Source: Actinomycetes bacterium (GTDB taxonomy: Bacteria > Actinomycetota > Acidimicrobiia > Acidimicrobiales > Acidimicrobilacustridaceae). Taken from it: DNA of 64,000 nucleotides. Positions 1-8,107 of this stretch are shown here, piece after piece. Position numbers and translations under genes: made by a program. The stretch lies in the NCBI GenBank assembly GCA_029782025.1, contig JAKOVR010000143.1, positions 1-64,000 of the forward strand. The letters run 5' to 3'. Numbering within the stretch: the first letter of the stretch is position 1; the number at the start of each line of letters is the position of its first letter. The notes under the pieces are model-generated. The model did not search any database. It was not told the DNA's origin and was given only the letters and a program-made list of their open reading frames with translations.

Positions 1-476
1 GGCGAGCCCCCGGAGAAGATGGCGTTGTAGCCCTGGCCGGAGAGGACGAAGCGCCAGTTGGCCACGTAGGCCAGGGCGCCGAGCACGTCGCCCTGGATGT
101 TCTTGCGCTGCAAGTCGCTGGCGGCGAGCAGCCCGAACAGGGCCACCAGCGCGAGGGCGGCGAGCGAGGCGGGCATCAGCCGGCGGAAGCGCCGGACCCA
201 GAAGCTGGCCAGGTCGATGGTGCGGGTGGCGCTGCGCTCGGCCAGGAGGAGGCTGGTGATGAGGAAGCCCGACAGCGTGAAGAAGGTCGACACGCCGAGG
301 TAGCCGCCGGCAGCCCACTCGAACCCGCCGTGGAAGCAGAGCACGGCGATGACGGCGACCGCCCGGATCCCGTCGAGGGCCGGGAAGTACGGGAGGTGCC
401 CGCCGCGGGGCCGGGCGCCGGGGGCGGCGGCGGGCGTGGCGGGCTGGGCGGTGGGGTCGGATGCGGTGGTGGCCAC
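1..476 (-). CDS. Acyltransferase 3 (OafA/YrhL) family membrane protein, N-terminal part, cut by window edge
   Basis: This is the first 158 or so codons of an integral-membrane O-acyltransferase of the OafA/YrhL type, which moves acyl groups onto cell-surface sugars. After a Pro/Ala-rich cytoplasmic leader comes the family opening YFPALDGIRAVAVIAV, then the conserved H of LCFHGGF, the segment FFTLSGFLITSLLL, and the RRFRRLMPA motif that follows the first helices. The GTG start has GGGAG about 11 bases upstream on the reverse strand. The remaining helices lie outside the window. Many actinobacterial members carry a C-terminal SGNH domain, but whether this one does cannot be seen. The family call is firm and the substrate is unknown. 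Confidence 0.85.
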   Translation of the reverse strand, partial: MATTASDPTAQPATPAAAPGARPRGGHLPYFPALDGIRAVAVIAVLCFHGGFEWAAGGYLGVSTFFTLSGFLITSLLLAERSATRTIDLASFWVRRFRRLMPASLAALALVALFGLLAASDLQRKNIQGDVLGALAYVANWRFVLSGQGYNAIFSGGS

Positions 477-585
477 GCGGCCGCAGGCTCCCGTGGGGGC
501 GGAGGGACCGGCGATGGTAGCGCCGGACCGACGCTCCGGGCAGGTCAGCAGCGGTGCCGGTTGGCCCCCGCCCCTCGACGCTCGG

Positions 586-591
586 TAGGGT
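586..591 (+). promoter_or_regulatory. TAGGGT -10 box of the acyl-CoA dehydrogenase gene
   Basis: TAGGGT matches the TAnnnT -10 boxes found before many genes here. Transcription would start near 598, giving a leader of about 30 nt that contains the palindrome at 603-618 and a GGGGGAG ribosome site. Confidence 0.5.
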
Positions 592-602
592 GCACGCCGT
601 TG

Positions 603-618
603 TTGATTCCCGAATCAA
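603..618. promoter_or_regulatory. Perfect 7-2-7 palindrome, candidate operator of the acyl-CoA dehydrogenase gene
   Basis: The bases read TTGATTCCCGAATCAA, a perfect inverted repeat with 7-base arms and a 2-base centre. It is AT-rich against a very GC-rich background and lies between the -10 box and the ribosome site of the downstream gene. Size and placement fit a dimeric TetR- or GntR-type repressor. No regulator gene is adjacent. Confidence 0.5.
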
Positions 619-627
619 GGGGGAGCC

Positions 628-1866
628 GTGTTCGACTGGACCGACGAGCAGAAGATGCTCCGCGATGCGGTGCGCCAGTTCATCGAGAAGGAGCTGGTAC
701 CGATCCACGAGGAGCTCGAGCACGGCGACACCCCGCCCTATGACCTGCTCCGCAAGCTCTTCGCCACCTTCGGCATGGACGCGATGGCCCGCGACGGGTT
801 CAAGAAGCGCATCGAGGCCGAGAAGGCGGCAGCCGAGGCCAAGGCCCGCGGCGAGGAGCCCCCGGCCAAGAAGGAGCGCGAGGGCGGGATGGATCCGTCC
901 TTCACGATGATCCCCATCATCGAGCTCTGCCGCTACTCGCCCGGCATCGTCACGGCGATGGGCGTGTCGATGGGGCTCACCGCCGCCGCCATCTCCAGCC
1001 GGGGCACGATCGCCCAGAAGGAGCGGTGGGTCCCCGAGCTCCTCACGATGGAGAAGGTCGGGGCCTGGGCCATCACGGAACCGAACTCGGGGTCCGACGC
1101 CTTCGGCTCGATGAAGTCCACCGCCCGGCGCGACGGCGACGAGTACGTGCTCAACGGCTCGAAGACCTTCATCACCAACGGCCCCTACGCCGACACCATC
1201 GTGTTCATCTGCAAGCTCGACGAGGGCAACCCGCCGGCCGAGCGCAAGATCCTCTCGTTCGTGCTCGACCGGGGCATGCCCGGCCTCGAGCAGAGCAAGC
1301 CGCTGCGCAAGATGGGCATGCACTCCTCGCCCACGGGCGAGCTGTTCCTCTCCGACGTCCGGGTCGGGCGCGACCGGCTCATCGGCGAGACCGAGGACGT
1401 CCCGTCCGGCGGCCGCGAGGGCGCCAAGGACACGTTCTCCATGGAGCGCTCCGGCGTCGCCGCCATGGCGCTCGGCATCATCTCGCAGTGCCTCGAGCTC
1501 TCCGTCGAGTACGCCAAGAACCGCGTGCAGTTCGGCCAGCCCATCGGCGAGTTCCAGCTGATCCAGGAGAAGCTGGCCAAGATGGAGGTGCACCGCCTCA
1601 ACGTGCAGAACCTCGTGTTCCGCTACATCGAGATGGGCCAGGCCGGCGTGGGGCTCACCCTGGCCGAGGCGTCGGCCATGAAGCTGTACTCGGCCCGTGC
1701 CGCCATGGAGGTGGCCCTCGAGGCGGTGCAGCTCTTCGGGGGCAACGGCTACATGTCGGAGTTCAAGGTCGAGCAGCTCTGCCGCGACGCCAAGGTGCTC
1801 CAGATCTACGCCGGCACCGACGAGATCCAGATCACCCACATCGCCAAGGACCTGCTGCGCCGGTAG
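628..1866 (+). CDS. Acyl-CoA dehydrogenase (isovaleryl/long-chain type catalytic base)
   Basis: This 412-residue FAD enzyme should introduce the trans-2,3 double bond into an acyl-CoA during beta-oxidation or branched-chain catabolism. The flavin loop AITEPNSGSD (148-157), NGSKTFITNG (176-185), KNRVQFGQPIGEFQ and the C-terminal GGNGY are all present. The usual catalytic Glu of the YEGT motif is replaced (YAGT, 394-397), while a Glu sits at MERS (E273), the position used by isovaleryl- and long-chain acyl-CoA dehydrogenases. Residues 57-90 are an unusual Lys/Glu/Ala-rich insertion in the N-terminal helical domain. The GTG start has GGGGGAG just upstream. Chain-length specificity is not clear from sequence. 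Confidence 0.9.
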   Translation: MFDWTDEQKMLRDAVRQFIEKELVPIHEELEHGDTPPYDLLRKLFATFGMDAMARDGFKKRIEAEKAAAEAKARGEEPPAKKEREGGMDPSFTMIPIIELCRYSPGIVTAMGVSMGLTAAAISSRGTIAQKERWVPELLTMEKVGAWAITEPNSGSDAFGSMKSTARRDGDEYVLNGSKTFITNGPYADTIVFICKLDEGNPPAERKILSFVLDRGMPGLEQSKPLRKMGMHSSPTGELFLSDVRVGRDRLIGETEDVPSGGREGAKDTFSMERSGVAAMALGIISQCLELSVEYAKNRVQFGQPIGEFQLIQEKLAKMEVHRLNVQNLVFRYIEMGQAGVGLTLAEASAMKLYSARAAMEVALEAVQLFGGNGYMSEFKVEQLCRDAKVLQIYAGTDEIQITHIAKDLLRR

Positions 1867-1892
1867 GGGACGCCACCTGGCATCATGCACCG

Positions 1893-2837
1893 GTGCAGGT
1901 CCTGGTCACCGGTGCCGCCGGGTTCATCGGCTCCCATCTCGTCGAGGCGCTCGTCGCCCGGGGCGACGTCGTGCGCGCCGTCGACTGCTTCACGCCGTAC
2001 TACGACCGGGCGGTGAAGGAGGCCAACCTCGCCGCCGCCCTCGGCGCGCCGGGGGCGGAGCGGATCGAGCGGGTCGACGCCGACCTGCGGGTGGCCGACC
2101 TCCCCGCCCTGCTCGACGGCGTCGAGGTCGTCTACCACCTGGCCGGCCAGCCCGGCGTGCGGCTCTCGTGGGCCGACGGGTTCGCCGAGTACGACAGCCA
2201 CAACATCCTCGCCACCCAGCGGCTCCTCGAGGCCTGCCGGGCCACCGGCACCCGCCGGCTGGTGTTCGCGTCGAGCTCGTCGGTGTACGGCAACGCCGAG
2301 CGCTATCCCACCCTCGAGACCGACACCCCGCGCCCCCGTAGCCCCTACGGCGTCACCAAGCTCGCGGCCGAGTTCCTGTGCCGCACCTACGCCGACAACT
2401 GGGGCGTCCCGTCGGTGGTGCTGCGCTACTTCACCGTGTACGGGCCCCGGCAGCGCCCCGACATGGCCTTCCACCGGTTGCTCACCGCCGGGGTCCGGGG
2501 CGAGCCGTTCCCGATGTACGGCGACGGCAGCCAGGTGCGGGAGTTCACCTACGTGGGCGACGTCGTGGCCGCCAACCTCGCCGCCGGCGACGCCGATGTG
2601 GCCCCGGCCGAGGTCTTCAACGTGTCGGGCGGCAGCGCCGTGTCGCTGGCCGAGGCCATCGGCGTGGCCGAGGACCTGCTCGGTGGGCCGATCGCCCTCG
2701 ACCGCCGCGACGCCGCCCCGGGCGATGCCTACCGCACGGGCGGGTCGATCGACAAGGCCCGGTCGCTGCTCGGCTGGGCGCCGGTCACCGGGCTGCGCGA
2801 CGGCATGGCGGCCGAGCTGGCCTGGCTCCAGCGCTGA
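1893..2837 (+). CDS. NAD-dependent epimerase/dehydratase, UDP-glucuronate 4-epimerase-like
   Basis: An extended short-chain dehydrogenase of 314 residues that binds NAD through TGAAGFIG at its N-terminus and uses the Tyr-Lys pair of SPYGVTK (Y152, K156) with the serine run before VYG. The sequence HLAGQPGVRLSW resembles the AGQ-GVR motif of UDP-glucuronate 4-epimerases, so a nucleotide-sugar epimerase supplying surface polysaccharide is the best guess; dTDP-glucose dehydratase is an alternative. It starts with GTG only 27 bases after the acyl-CoA dehydrogenase stop, so the two may be co-transcribed although no shared pathway is obvious. It is convergent with the next gene, with a 12-base gap. 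Confidence 0.8.
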   Translation: MQVLVTGAAGFIGSHLVEALVARGDVVRAVDCFTPYYDRAVKEANLAAALGAPGAERIERVDADLRVADLPALLDGVEVVYHLAGQPGVRLSWADGFAEYDSHNILATQRLLEACRATGTRRLVFASSSSVYGNAERYPTLETDTPRPRSPYGVTKLAAEFLCRTYADNWGVPSVVLRYFTVYGPRQRPDMAFHRLLTAGVRGEPFPMYGDGSQVREFTYVGDVVAANLAAGDADVAPAEVFNVSGGSAVSLAEAIGVAEDLLGGPIALDRRDAAPGDAYRTGGSIDKARSLLGWAPVTGLRDGMAAELAWLQR

Positions 2838-2849
2838 TCGGGGGCGCCG

Positions 2850-3350
2850 CTACGTCTCCCGCACCGTGCCGTCGGCCCCGACGGCGACGACGGCGACGAG
2901 GCAGAAGGGCGGGCAGTCCGGGGCGGTGAGCGGGACCCGCTGCGGTCGGATCCGGGCGGGCCCGGCGGTGAGGACCGCTCGGCCGCCCGCATCGGTCACC
3001 GTCAGCGAGTCGACCACCAGCTCCTCGGAGGGCGAGGGGAGGGGAAGGGTGACGACGGTGGCGGAGAGCCGAACGGTCGTGCAGGCGCGGTCGTGGAGGC
3101 ACAGACGGAGCTGGAGGCAGTCGCCGCCCGGCAGGCACACGAGCGAGAGCGGGTGGCCGGCCACGGCCGGGAACCCCGACAGATCGATCCGCACCTCGGG
3201 CTGGCACGGCCACGCGCACCGGGCCGGGGTGTCGTCCCGGAGAGCCCCGAAGAGTCCGCCCGCGACGAGGACGAGGAGCGCCAACCCGAGGCCGATCACC
3301 GCGAGGTCGATCGGGCGGGGACCGTCCCGCTCGCCGGCGGTGTCGTCCAC
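2850..3350 (-). CDS. Hypothetical single-pass membrane protein with Cys-rich exported domain
   Basis: I do not recognise this 166-residue protein. A short charged N-terminus is followed by one hydrophobic segment (about residues 15-36). The remainder, predicted to lie outside the membrane, carries about eight cysteines (among them 45, 49, 72, 78, 84 and 90), which suggests disulfide bonding. The start is supported by a TACCGT box ending 6 bases upstream of the GTG on the reverse strand. It stands alone between a convergent epimerase gene and a divergent HNH gene. That it is a real gene rests on the start signal and the sensible membrane topology. Confidence 0.6.
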   Translation of the reverse strand: MDDTAGERDGPRPIDLAVIGLGLALLVLVAGGLFGALRDDTPARCAWPCQPEVRIDLSGFPAVAGHPLSLVCLPGGDCLQLRLCLHDRACTTVRLSATVVTLPLPSPSEELVVDSLTVTDAGGRAVLTAGPARIRPQRVPLTAPDCPPFCLVAVVAVGADGTVRET

Positions 3351-3356
3351 CCGGCG

Positions 3357-3362
3357 ACGGTA
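3357..3362 (-). promoter_or_regulatory. TACCGT -10 box, leaderless, for the gene at 2850-3350
   Basis: On the reverse strand TACCGT is followed by 6 bases and then the GTG start at 3350, the spacing of a leaderless transcript. Confidence 0.5.
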
Positions 3363-3472
3363 CCACCGGGCCCACGGGCCGTGACCGCGCCAGCCGGCTC
3401 GGTACGGCCAGGGGTGACACCTTCAACTGCAGCAGTTCGTCGGTATTAATTGCGAACGTACGTATGGGGCAA

Positions 3473-3478
3473 TATGCT
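3473..3478 (+). promoter_or_regulatory. TATGCT -10 box, leaderless, for the HNH gene
   Basis: TATGCT ends 7 bases before the ATG at 3486. An identical box with the same spacing precedes ruvC. It lies in an AT-richer stretch (about 3443-3478). The ATG at 3474 falls inside the box and is therefore an unlikely start. Confidence 0.55.
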
Positions 3479-3485
3479 GTCGGTC

Positions 3486-4796
3486 ATGGATGGATCGGTG
3501 GTGGCGATGAGCGAGCTCGGGGGCGGCGCCCCCGGTGCCGGCTCGGGCTACCCGCGGGTGGAGCAGCTCGCCGTCCGGGCCCGGGAGCTGGCCATGCAGA
3601 TCTCGGTGCTGCAGGCCGAGCTGGTGTCGGTCGCCGCCGAGATCGAGACCGACCTGGCCGACTTCCTCGGCGGGACCACCCCCCGCTGGTGGCTCGCCCA
3701 CGAGGCCGGGCTCGACAACGCCGAGGCAGGGCAGTTGTGCGAGGCGGCGGCGGCGATCGAGCGGTGCCCTCGGGTCTTCGAGGAGCTGCGGATCGGTCGG
3801 ATCTCGCTCGGGTCGTTCCGGCGGCTGGCGCGCGTGGCCTCGCCGGCCAACGAGGAGGAGATCCTCACCACCGTGGCCAGCGCCTCGGCACCGCAGCTGG
3901 AGATCTTCGTCCGTGACGTGGCCCGGTCGATGCGCGACGCCGAGCCGTCAGCCGACCGCCCGGACCGAGTGTCGTGGGGCTTCGGGCGCGATGGCCGCTG
4001 GCGGATCCGGGGCGACGTGTCGCCCGAGCTGGGGGCCACGATGGACGCGGCGCTGGCAGCGTGCCGCGCCTCGCTGATCGCGTCCGGCCCGGCCCATGAC
4101 GTGGAGCCGGGGCGGGAGACGCCGTCGCCGCTCGACGTGTTCACCGAGGCGGCGGAGCGGGCGCTCTTCGCCGAGGCGGTGGAGGGTCGGCTGCCCGATC
4201 ACCACCAGGTGGTCGTCCACTGCGACCTCGGCACCTTCCTCGCCGCCCACGGCGTCCCGGTCGAGGAACCGGTGGCGGGTTGGATCCAGGGCGGGGGCTG
4301 GGTCGGGCCCGGGTTCGTCGGGTCGATCCTCGCCTCCTCCTCGATCCGCTTCCTGCTCGAGACCGTGCGGGGCGACCCGGTGTTCCTCACCAAGCCGTCG
4401 CGGGTGGCCACGGCGAACCAGCTCCGGGCCCTGTGGGGGCGCGACCGCGGGTGCCAGTGGGAGGACTGCGGACGCACCGACCGGTTGCGGGCCCACCACA
4501 TCCAGTGGGCGTCGCATGGCGGCCCCACGCAGCTCGACAACCTCGTGCTCCTGTGCCCGTACCACCACCGGAAGATCCACGTCGACGGGTGGGGGATCCG
4601 GCGCGATGCCGACACCGGGGCGTTCACCGTCATCCGTCCCGACGGCCGACCGTACGATCCGTGCGGTCGTCGATGGTGGCTCCCCCCGCCGGCGCCTCCG
4701 CCCCCGGTGGGGGTGGAGCGGGCCACCGGGTGCGGCGACCGCGCCACCCACTACGCCCGCGACGTGATCGTCGCGGCCTGGACCCGGGCGGCCTGA
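3486..4796 (+). CDS. DUF222 domain protein with C-terminal HNH endonuclease motif (13E12-repeat type)
   Basis: This 436-residue protein belongs to the actinobacterial DUF222/HNH family, often present in many copies per genome. The first 300 or so residues are the helical DUF222 region. The C-terminus has the HNH core from about residue 320: CQWEDCG, then AHHIQW, LDNLVLLCPYHHR and KIHVDGW, with both paired Cys and His sets kept, so it is probably an intact metal-dependent nuclease. The start was chosen from the TATGCT box 7 bases upstream. It stops one base before the neighbouring reverse-strand gene ends. The family is linked to mobile DNA, but I see no repeats or other mobile genes around it. 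Its biological role is not established. Confidence 0.85.
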   Translation: MDGSVVAMSELGGGAPGAGSGYPRVEQLAVRARELAMQISVLQAELVSVAAEIETDLADFLGGTTPRWWLAHEAGLDNAEAGQLCEAAAAIERCPRVFEELRIGRISLGSFRRLARVASPANEEEILTTVASASAPQLEIFVRDVARSMRDAEPSADRPDRVSWGFGRDGRWRIRGDVSPELGATMDAALAACRASLIASGPAHDVEPGRETPSPLDVFTEAAERALFAEAVEGRLPDHHQVVVHCDLGTFLAAHGVPVEEPVAGWIQGGGWVGPGFVGSILASSSIRFLLETVRGDPVFLTKPSRVATANQLRALWGRDRGCQWEDCGRTDRLRAHHIQWASHGGPTQLDNLVLLCPYHHRKIHVDGWGIRRDADTGAFTVIRPDGRPYDPCGRRWWLPPPAPPPPVGVERATGCGDRATHYARDVIVAAWTRAA

Positions 4797-5945
4797 CTAC
4801 ACGCCGAGGCTGCGGCCGATGATCTCCTTCATGATCTCGGTGGTGCCGCCGTAGATCGTCTGGATGCGGGCATCGACGAAGGCGCGCGCGATCGGGTACT
4901 CGATCATGTAGCCGTAGCCGCCGTGGAGCTGCACGCCCCGGTTCACGACGCGGAACTGCAGCTCCGTGCACCACCACTTGGCCATCGCCGCCTCCTCGGC
5001 CGTGAGCTCGCCGGCGGTGAGGGCCAGCACGCACCGGTCGACGAAGGTCTCGGCCACCGTGATCTCGGTAGCCATCTCGGCCAGCCAGAACCGGGAGTTC
5101 TGGAACGACCCGATGGGCTGGCCGAAGGCCTCCCGCTCCTTGCAGTAGGCGAGGGTCCACTCGAAGGCCTGCCGGGCGGCGGCCACGGCCGACATGGCGA
5201 TCGAGAGCCGCTCCTGCGGGAGGTTGCGCACCAGGTTGAGGAACCCGTCGCCCTCGGCTCCGAGGAGGTTGGCCGCCGGCACCCGCACGTCGGTGAAGAA
5301 CAGCTCGGCCGTGTCCTGCGCGTGCAGCCCCACCTTGTCGAGGTTGCGGCCCCGCTCGAAGCCCTCCATGCCCCGCTCGAGTACGAGCAGGCTCATGCCC
5401 TTGTGGCGCTGCCCCGGATCGGTCTTCACCGCGGTGATCACCAGGTCGGCGTTGATGCCGTTGGTGATGAAGGTCTTCGACCCGTTGACCACGTACACCT
5501 CGCCGTCGCGCAGGGCGGTGGTCTTCATGCCGGCAAGGTCGGAGCCGACCCCGGGCTCGGTCATGGCGACGGCGGTGATCAGCTCCCCGCGGCACATGCC
5601 CGGGAGCCACCGGGCCTTCTGCTCGTCGGTGGTGAGGTGCAGGAAGTAGGGCAGGCAGATGTCGTTGTGGAGGGTGAGCCCGAGGCCGCTGCCCGCGACC
5701 CCGGCCCGCTGGATCTCCTCGGAGATGATGAGGTTGTACCGGAAGTCGTCGACGCCGCCGCCGCCGTACTCCTCCGGTGCACCCATGCAGAGGAACCCGC
5801 TGGCCGCCGCGGCGGTGAACAGCGACCGGGGCACGACGCCGTCGGCCTCCCACTGCTCGTGGTGGGGCGCGATCTCGCGCTCGACGAAACGGCGGAAGCT
5901 GTCGCGGAACAGGTCGTGCTCGTCGGAGAACAGGGTGCGCTGCAT
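4797..5945 (-). CDS. Acyl-CoA dehydrogenase (long-chain type)
   Basis: A 382-residue flavoprotein of fatty-acid oxidation. The FAD/substrate motifs VAMTEPGVGSDLAGMKT (126-142) and NGSKTFITNG (154-163), and the C-terminal dehydrogenase domain with REAFGQPIGSFQ and HGGYGY, are intact. NLPQERLSIA carries Glu245 at the catalytic-base position of long-chain acyl-CoA dehydrogenase, and the C-terminal loop reads YGGT (365-368), not the YEGT of medium- and short-chain enzymes. The start is fixed by a TAACGT box ending 7 bases upstream of the ATG. It is convergent with the HNH gene with no gap and appears monocistronic. Confidence 0.9.
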   Translation of the reverse strand: MQRTLFSDEHDLFRDSFRRFVEREIAPHHEQWEADGVVPRSLFTAAAASGFLCMGAPEEYGGGGVDDFRYNLIISEEIQRAGVAGSGLGLTLHNDICLPYFLHLTTDEQKARWLPGMCRGELITAVAMTEPGVGSDLAGMKTTALRDGEVYVVNGSKTFITNGINADLVITAVKTDPGQRHKGMSLLVLERGMEGFERGRNLDKVGLHAQDTAELFFTDVRVPAANLLGAEGDGFLNLVRNLPQERLSIAMSAVAAARQAFEWTLAYCKEREAFGQPIGSFQNSRFWLAEMATEITVAETFVDRCVLALTAGELTAEEAAMAKWWCTELQFRVVNRGVQLHGGYGYMIEYPIARAFVDARIQTIYGGTTEIMKEIIGRSLGV

Positions 5946-5952
5946 GGGAGCG

Positions 5953-5958
5953 ACGTTA
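5953..5958 (-). promoter_or_regulatory. TAACGT -10 box, leaderless, for the acyl-CoA dehydrogenase at 4797-5945
   Basis: On the reverse strand TAACGT is followed by 7 bases and the ATG at 5945. Confidence 0.5.
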
Positions 5959-6013
5959 CGGGATGCCCGCCGACCGTCGGTAATGCCCCGCGACGTGGTG
6001 GAATAGGTCCGAT

Positions 6014-6865
6014 GTGCACCCGGAACCGACGCTCGCGGCCACCCACGCCATGACGCTGCCCGACCAGCACTGGGCCGGGGAATGGGCCTACGACCCCACC
6101 CGCGGGTGGGTGCCGACCGGCGCGCCGCCCCCGCGCACCATGCGGTGGGGCTGCGGCGACATCGGGTTCGGCCTGCTGGCCATGTTCGTGCTCACGTTCG
6201 TCGCCATCCTGCCGGTGGTGATGGTGGCCGCCGTCCAGGGCGGCGGCGCGGCGTCCGAGATCGACACCAACTCGCCGGTCATCGCCATCCTCGGGCTGGC
6301 GGCCACGTGGGGCGGGCTCGGGGGGTGGTCGCTGATCGCGTCCAAGTGGCGGGGGCTCGGCACCCTCCGCGACGACTTCCAGTACTGGTTCCGCTGGCCC
6401 GACGACCTCGGGCTGGGGCTGGTCGGCGGCGTGGTGGCCATCGTGGCCGGCGCGCTGGTCGCCGCCGCCGAATCGGCGCTGAAGATCGAGGCCATCAGCA
6501 ACGGGCAGTTCCTCACCGACTCCTGGTCGACCAGCCGCAGGGTGTTCGTGGTGCTGGGCCTCGGCGCCGCCGTCGGCGCCCCCGTGGTGGAGGAGCTGTT
6601 CTTCCGGGGGTTGGCCTTCACCGCCATCCAGCGCCGGCTCGGCACCGGGTGGGCCGTCGCCCTCTCCACGGTGCTGTTCGGGATCCTCCACTTCCAGGCC
6701 GCGCCGTCGGCCGCCGCCGCCGCCTTCCTCGTGATCCACATCACCGTCTTCGGGCTGGTCCTCGGCCTCCTGCGGGCCCGCACCGGCCGCTGCGGGGCCG
6801 GGGTGATCGCCCACATGACGATCAACTCCTTCGGCGTGCTGCTCGTGATGTTCGGGGTCGGCTGA
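6014..6865 (+). CDS. CPBP family intramembrane glutamic endopeptidase (Abi/Rce1 type)
   Basis: A polytopic membrane protease of 283 residues. All three CPBP motifs are visible: EELFFRG (E193, E194, R198), FGILH (H226) and HMTIN (H267, N271), so it is probably active. The N-terminal 45 residues are cytoplasmic and contain WAYDPTRGWVP, a Trp-rich segment. The GTG at 6014 was taken as start; an ATG at 6050 is possible. The stop is 2 bases before the next gene, so the two are an operon. Bacterial CPBP proteins act in peptide processing or bacteriocin immunity; the substrate here cannot be inferred. Confidence 0.85.
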   Translation: MHPEPTLAATHAMTLPDQHWAGEWAYDPTRGWVPTGAPPPRTMRWGCGDIGFGLLAMFVLTFVAILPVVMVAAVQGGGAASEIDTNSPVIAILGLAATWGGLGGWSLIASKWRGLGTLRDDFQYWFRWPDDLGLGLVGGVVAIVAGALVAAAESALKIEAISNGQFLTDSWSTSRRVFVVLGLGAAVGAPVVEELFFRGLAFTAIQRRLGTGWAVALSTVLFGILHFQAAPSAAAAAFLVIHITVFGLVLGLLRARTGRCGAGVIAHMTINSFGVLLVMFGVG

Positions 6866-6867
6866 GG

Positions 6868-7314
6868 GTGGACCTCACCGCCGACCTGGCCGCGCCGTGC
6901 CCGCCCGCCCGCCTCTTCGCCGAGGTCCGTGACCTGGCCACGTACCCGCTCTGGCTCGGCATCGTCACCCGGGTGGTGCCCGACCCCGACGAGCCCGACG
7001 TCTGGTCGGTCGACCTGCGGGGCCGGCTCGGCCCGCTGGCCCGGTCCAAGCGGCTGCGGATGGTGTGCACCGAACGGGTCGAGGGCGAGCGGGTCCGCTT
7101 CGAGCGCCGGGAGCTCGACGGCCGGACCCATTCGGCCTGGGTCCTGGAGGCCGAGGTGCGGGCCGATGATGACCAGGGGGACCCGGCCAGCACGCTCGTG
7201 ATGCGGCTCCACTACGGCGGCAGCTTCGGCGGTGCGCTGCTCGAGCGCATGCTCCGAGACGAGATCGCTCAGAGCCGTCCCCGCCTGCGGGCCAGGGTCA
7301 CCGAGACGGACTGA
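6868..7314 (+). CDS. SRPBCC/START-like polyketide-cyclase family protein
   Basis: This 148-residue protein starts with PCPPARLFAEVRDLATYPLWLGIV, the usual opening of SRPBCC proteins that bind a hydrophobic ligand in a helix-grip fold. It ends with a typical long helix (LLERMLRDEIAQSRPRL). The GTG start is 2 bases after the CPBP protease stop, so translation is probably coupled. Its last 17 bases overlap the 3' end of the reverse-strand ABC ATPase gene. No catalytic residues can be assigned, and the ligand is unknown. Confidence 0.75.
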   Translation: MDLTADLAAPCPPARLFAEVRDLATYPLWLGIVTRVVPDPDEPDVWSVDLRGRLGPLARSKRLRMVCTERVEGERVRFERRELDGRTHSAWVLEAEVRADDDQGDPASTLVMRLHYGGSFGGALLERMLRDEIAQSRPRLRARVTETD

Positions 7315-8107
7315 CCCGGGCCCACCACCGACCGCCGTCGCGCTCCACGGTCACCGAACGGCCGAAGGCCTCGCTCAGCACGGCGCCCGTGAGGACGGCC
7401 TCGACCGGGCCGGTCGCCAGCACCCGGCCGGCCCGCAGCACGAGGGCGTGGGTGGCGGTCGGCGGCACCTCCTCGAGGTGATGGGTGACGAGCAGGCTGG
7501 CCGGGGCCGACGGTTGGGCGGCCAGCGCGGCGAGGGTGTCGACGACCTCCTCCCGGCCCGGGAAGTCGAGGCCGGCGGCGGGCTCGTCGAGGCACACCAG
7601 GGCCGGGTCGAGGACGAGCGCCCGGGCCAGGAGCACCCGTTGGCGCTCGCCCGACGACAGCGTGCCCAACGCATGGTCGGCGAGGTGGGCCATGCCCACC
7701 CGCGTCAACGCCGCGTTGGTGGCGGCCCGGTCGTCGTCGTCGTAGGTGTGCCACCAGGGTTCGAGGGCGGCCCGGCGGCCGGTGAGCACGGCGTCGAAGG
7801 CGCTGAGCCCGGGGCGGAGGCTGGCCGCCACCGCGGCGCTGGCGAACCCGACCCGCCGGCGCAGCGTGCGCACGTCGGTCCGGCCGAGCACCTCGCCGAG
7901 CACGGCCACGGTGCCGGTGGTCGGGTGGAGGGTGAGGCTGGCGATCCGCAGCAGGGTGGTCTTCCCGCAGCCGTTGGGCCCGATCACCACCCAGTGCTGA
8001 CCGGGGCCGACCTCGAGATCGAGGGGAGCGAGCACGGGGCGGTCGCCGTAGCGGTGCGACACCCCCTCGAGGCGCAGGGGGAGGGGCGGCGGGCCCGGCA
8101 CCGTCAT
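7298..8107 (-). CDS. ABC transporter ATP-binding protein (ModF/YlmA-like, stand-alone)
   Basis: A 269-residue nucleotide-binding subunit. Walker A is GPNGCGKT (43-50), the signature is LSSGERQ (about 150-156), Walker B is ALVCLDEPAAGLD and the switch His lies in LLVTHH. No ABC permease is adjacent. The neighbour is instead a TauE-like permease whose stop overlaps this ATG by 4 bases (ATGA), so the two are translationally coupled. Single-domain ATPases of this kind are annotated as molybdate- or iron-related without firm proof. A link between the ATPase and the TauE protein would be unusual, because TauE proteins are secondary carriers. Confidence 0.8.
   Translation of the reverse strand: MTVPGPPPLPLRLEGVSHRYGDRPVLAPLDLEVGPGQHWVVIGPNGCGKTTLLRIASLTLHPTTGTVAVLGEVLGRTDVRTLRRRVGFASAAVAASLRPGLSAFDAVLTGRRAALEPWWHTYDDDDRAATNAALTRVGMAHLADHALGTLSSGERQRVLLARALVLDPALVCLDEPAAGLDFPGREEVVDTLAALAAQPSAPASLLVTHHLEEVPPTATHALVLRAGRVLATGPVEAVLTGAVLSEAFGRSVTVERDGGRWWARVSPSR

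Noticed and set aside
3474-3485. ATG at 3474 as start of the HNH gene
   Set aside because: It lies inside the TATGCT -10 box. The ATG at 3486 has the 7-base spacing seen at ruvC.
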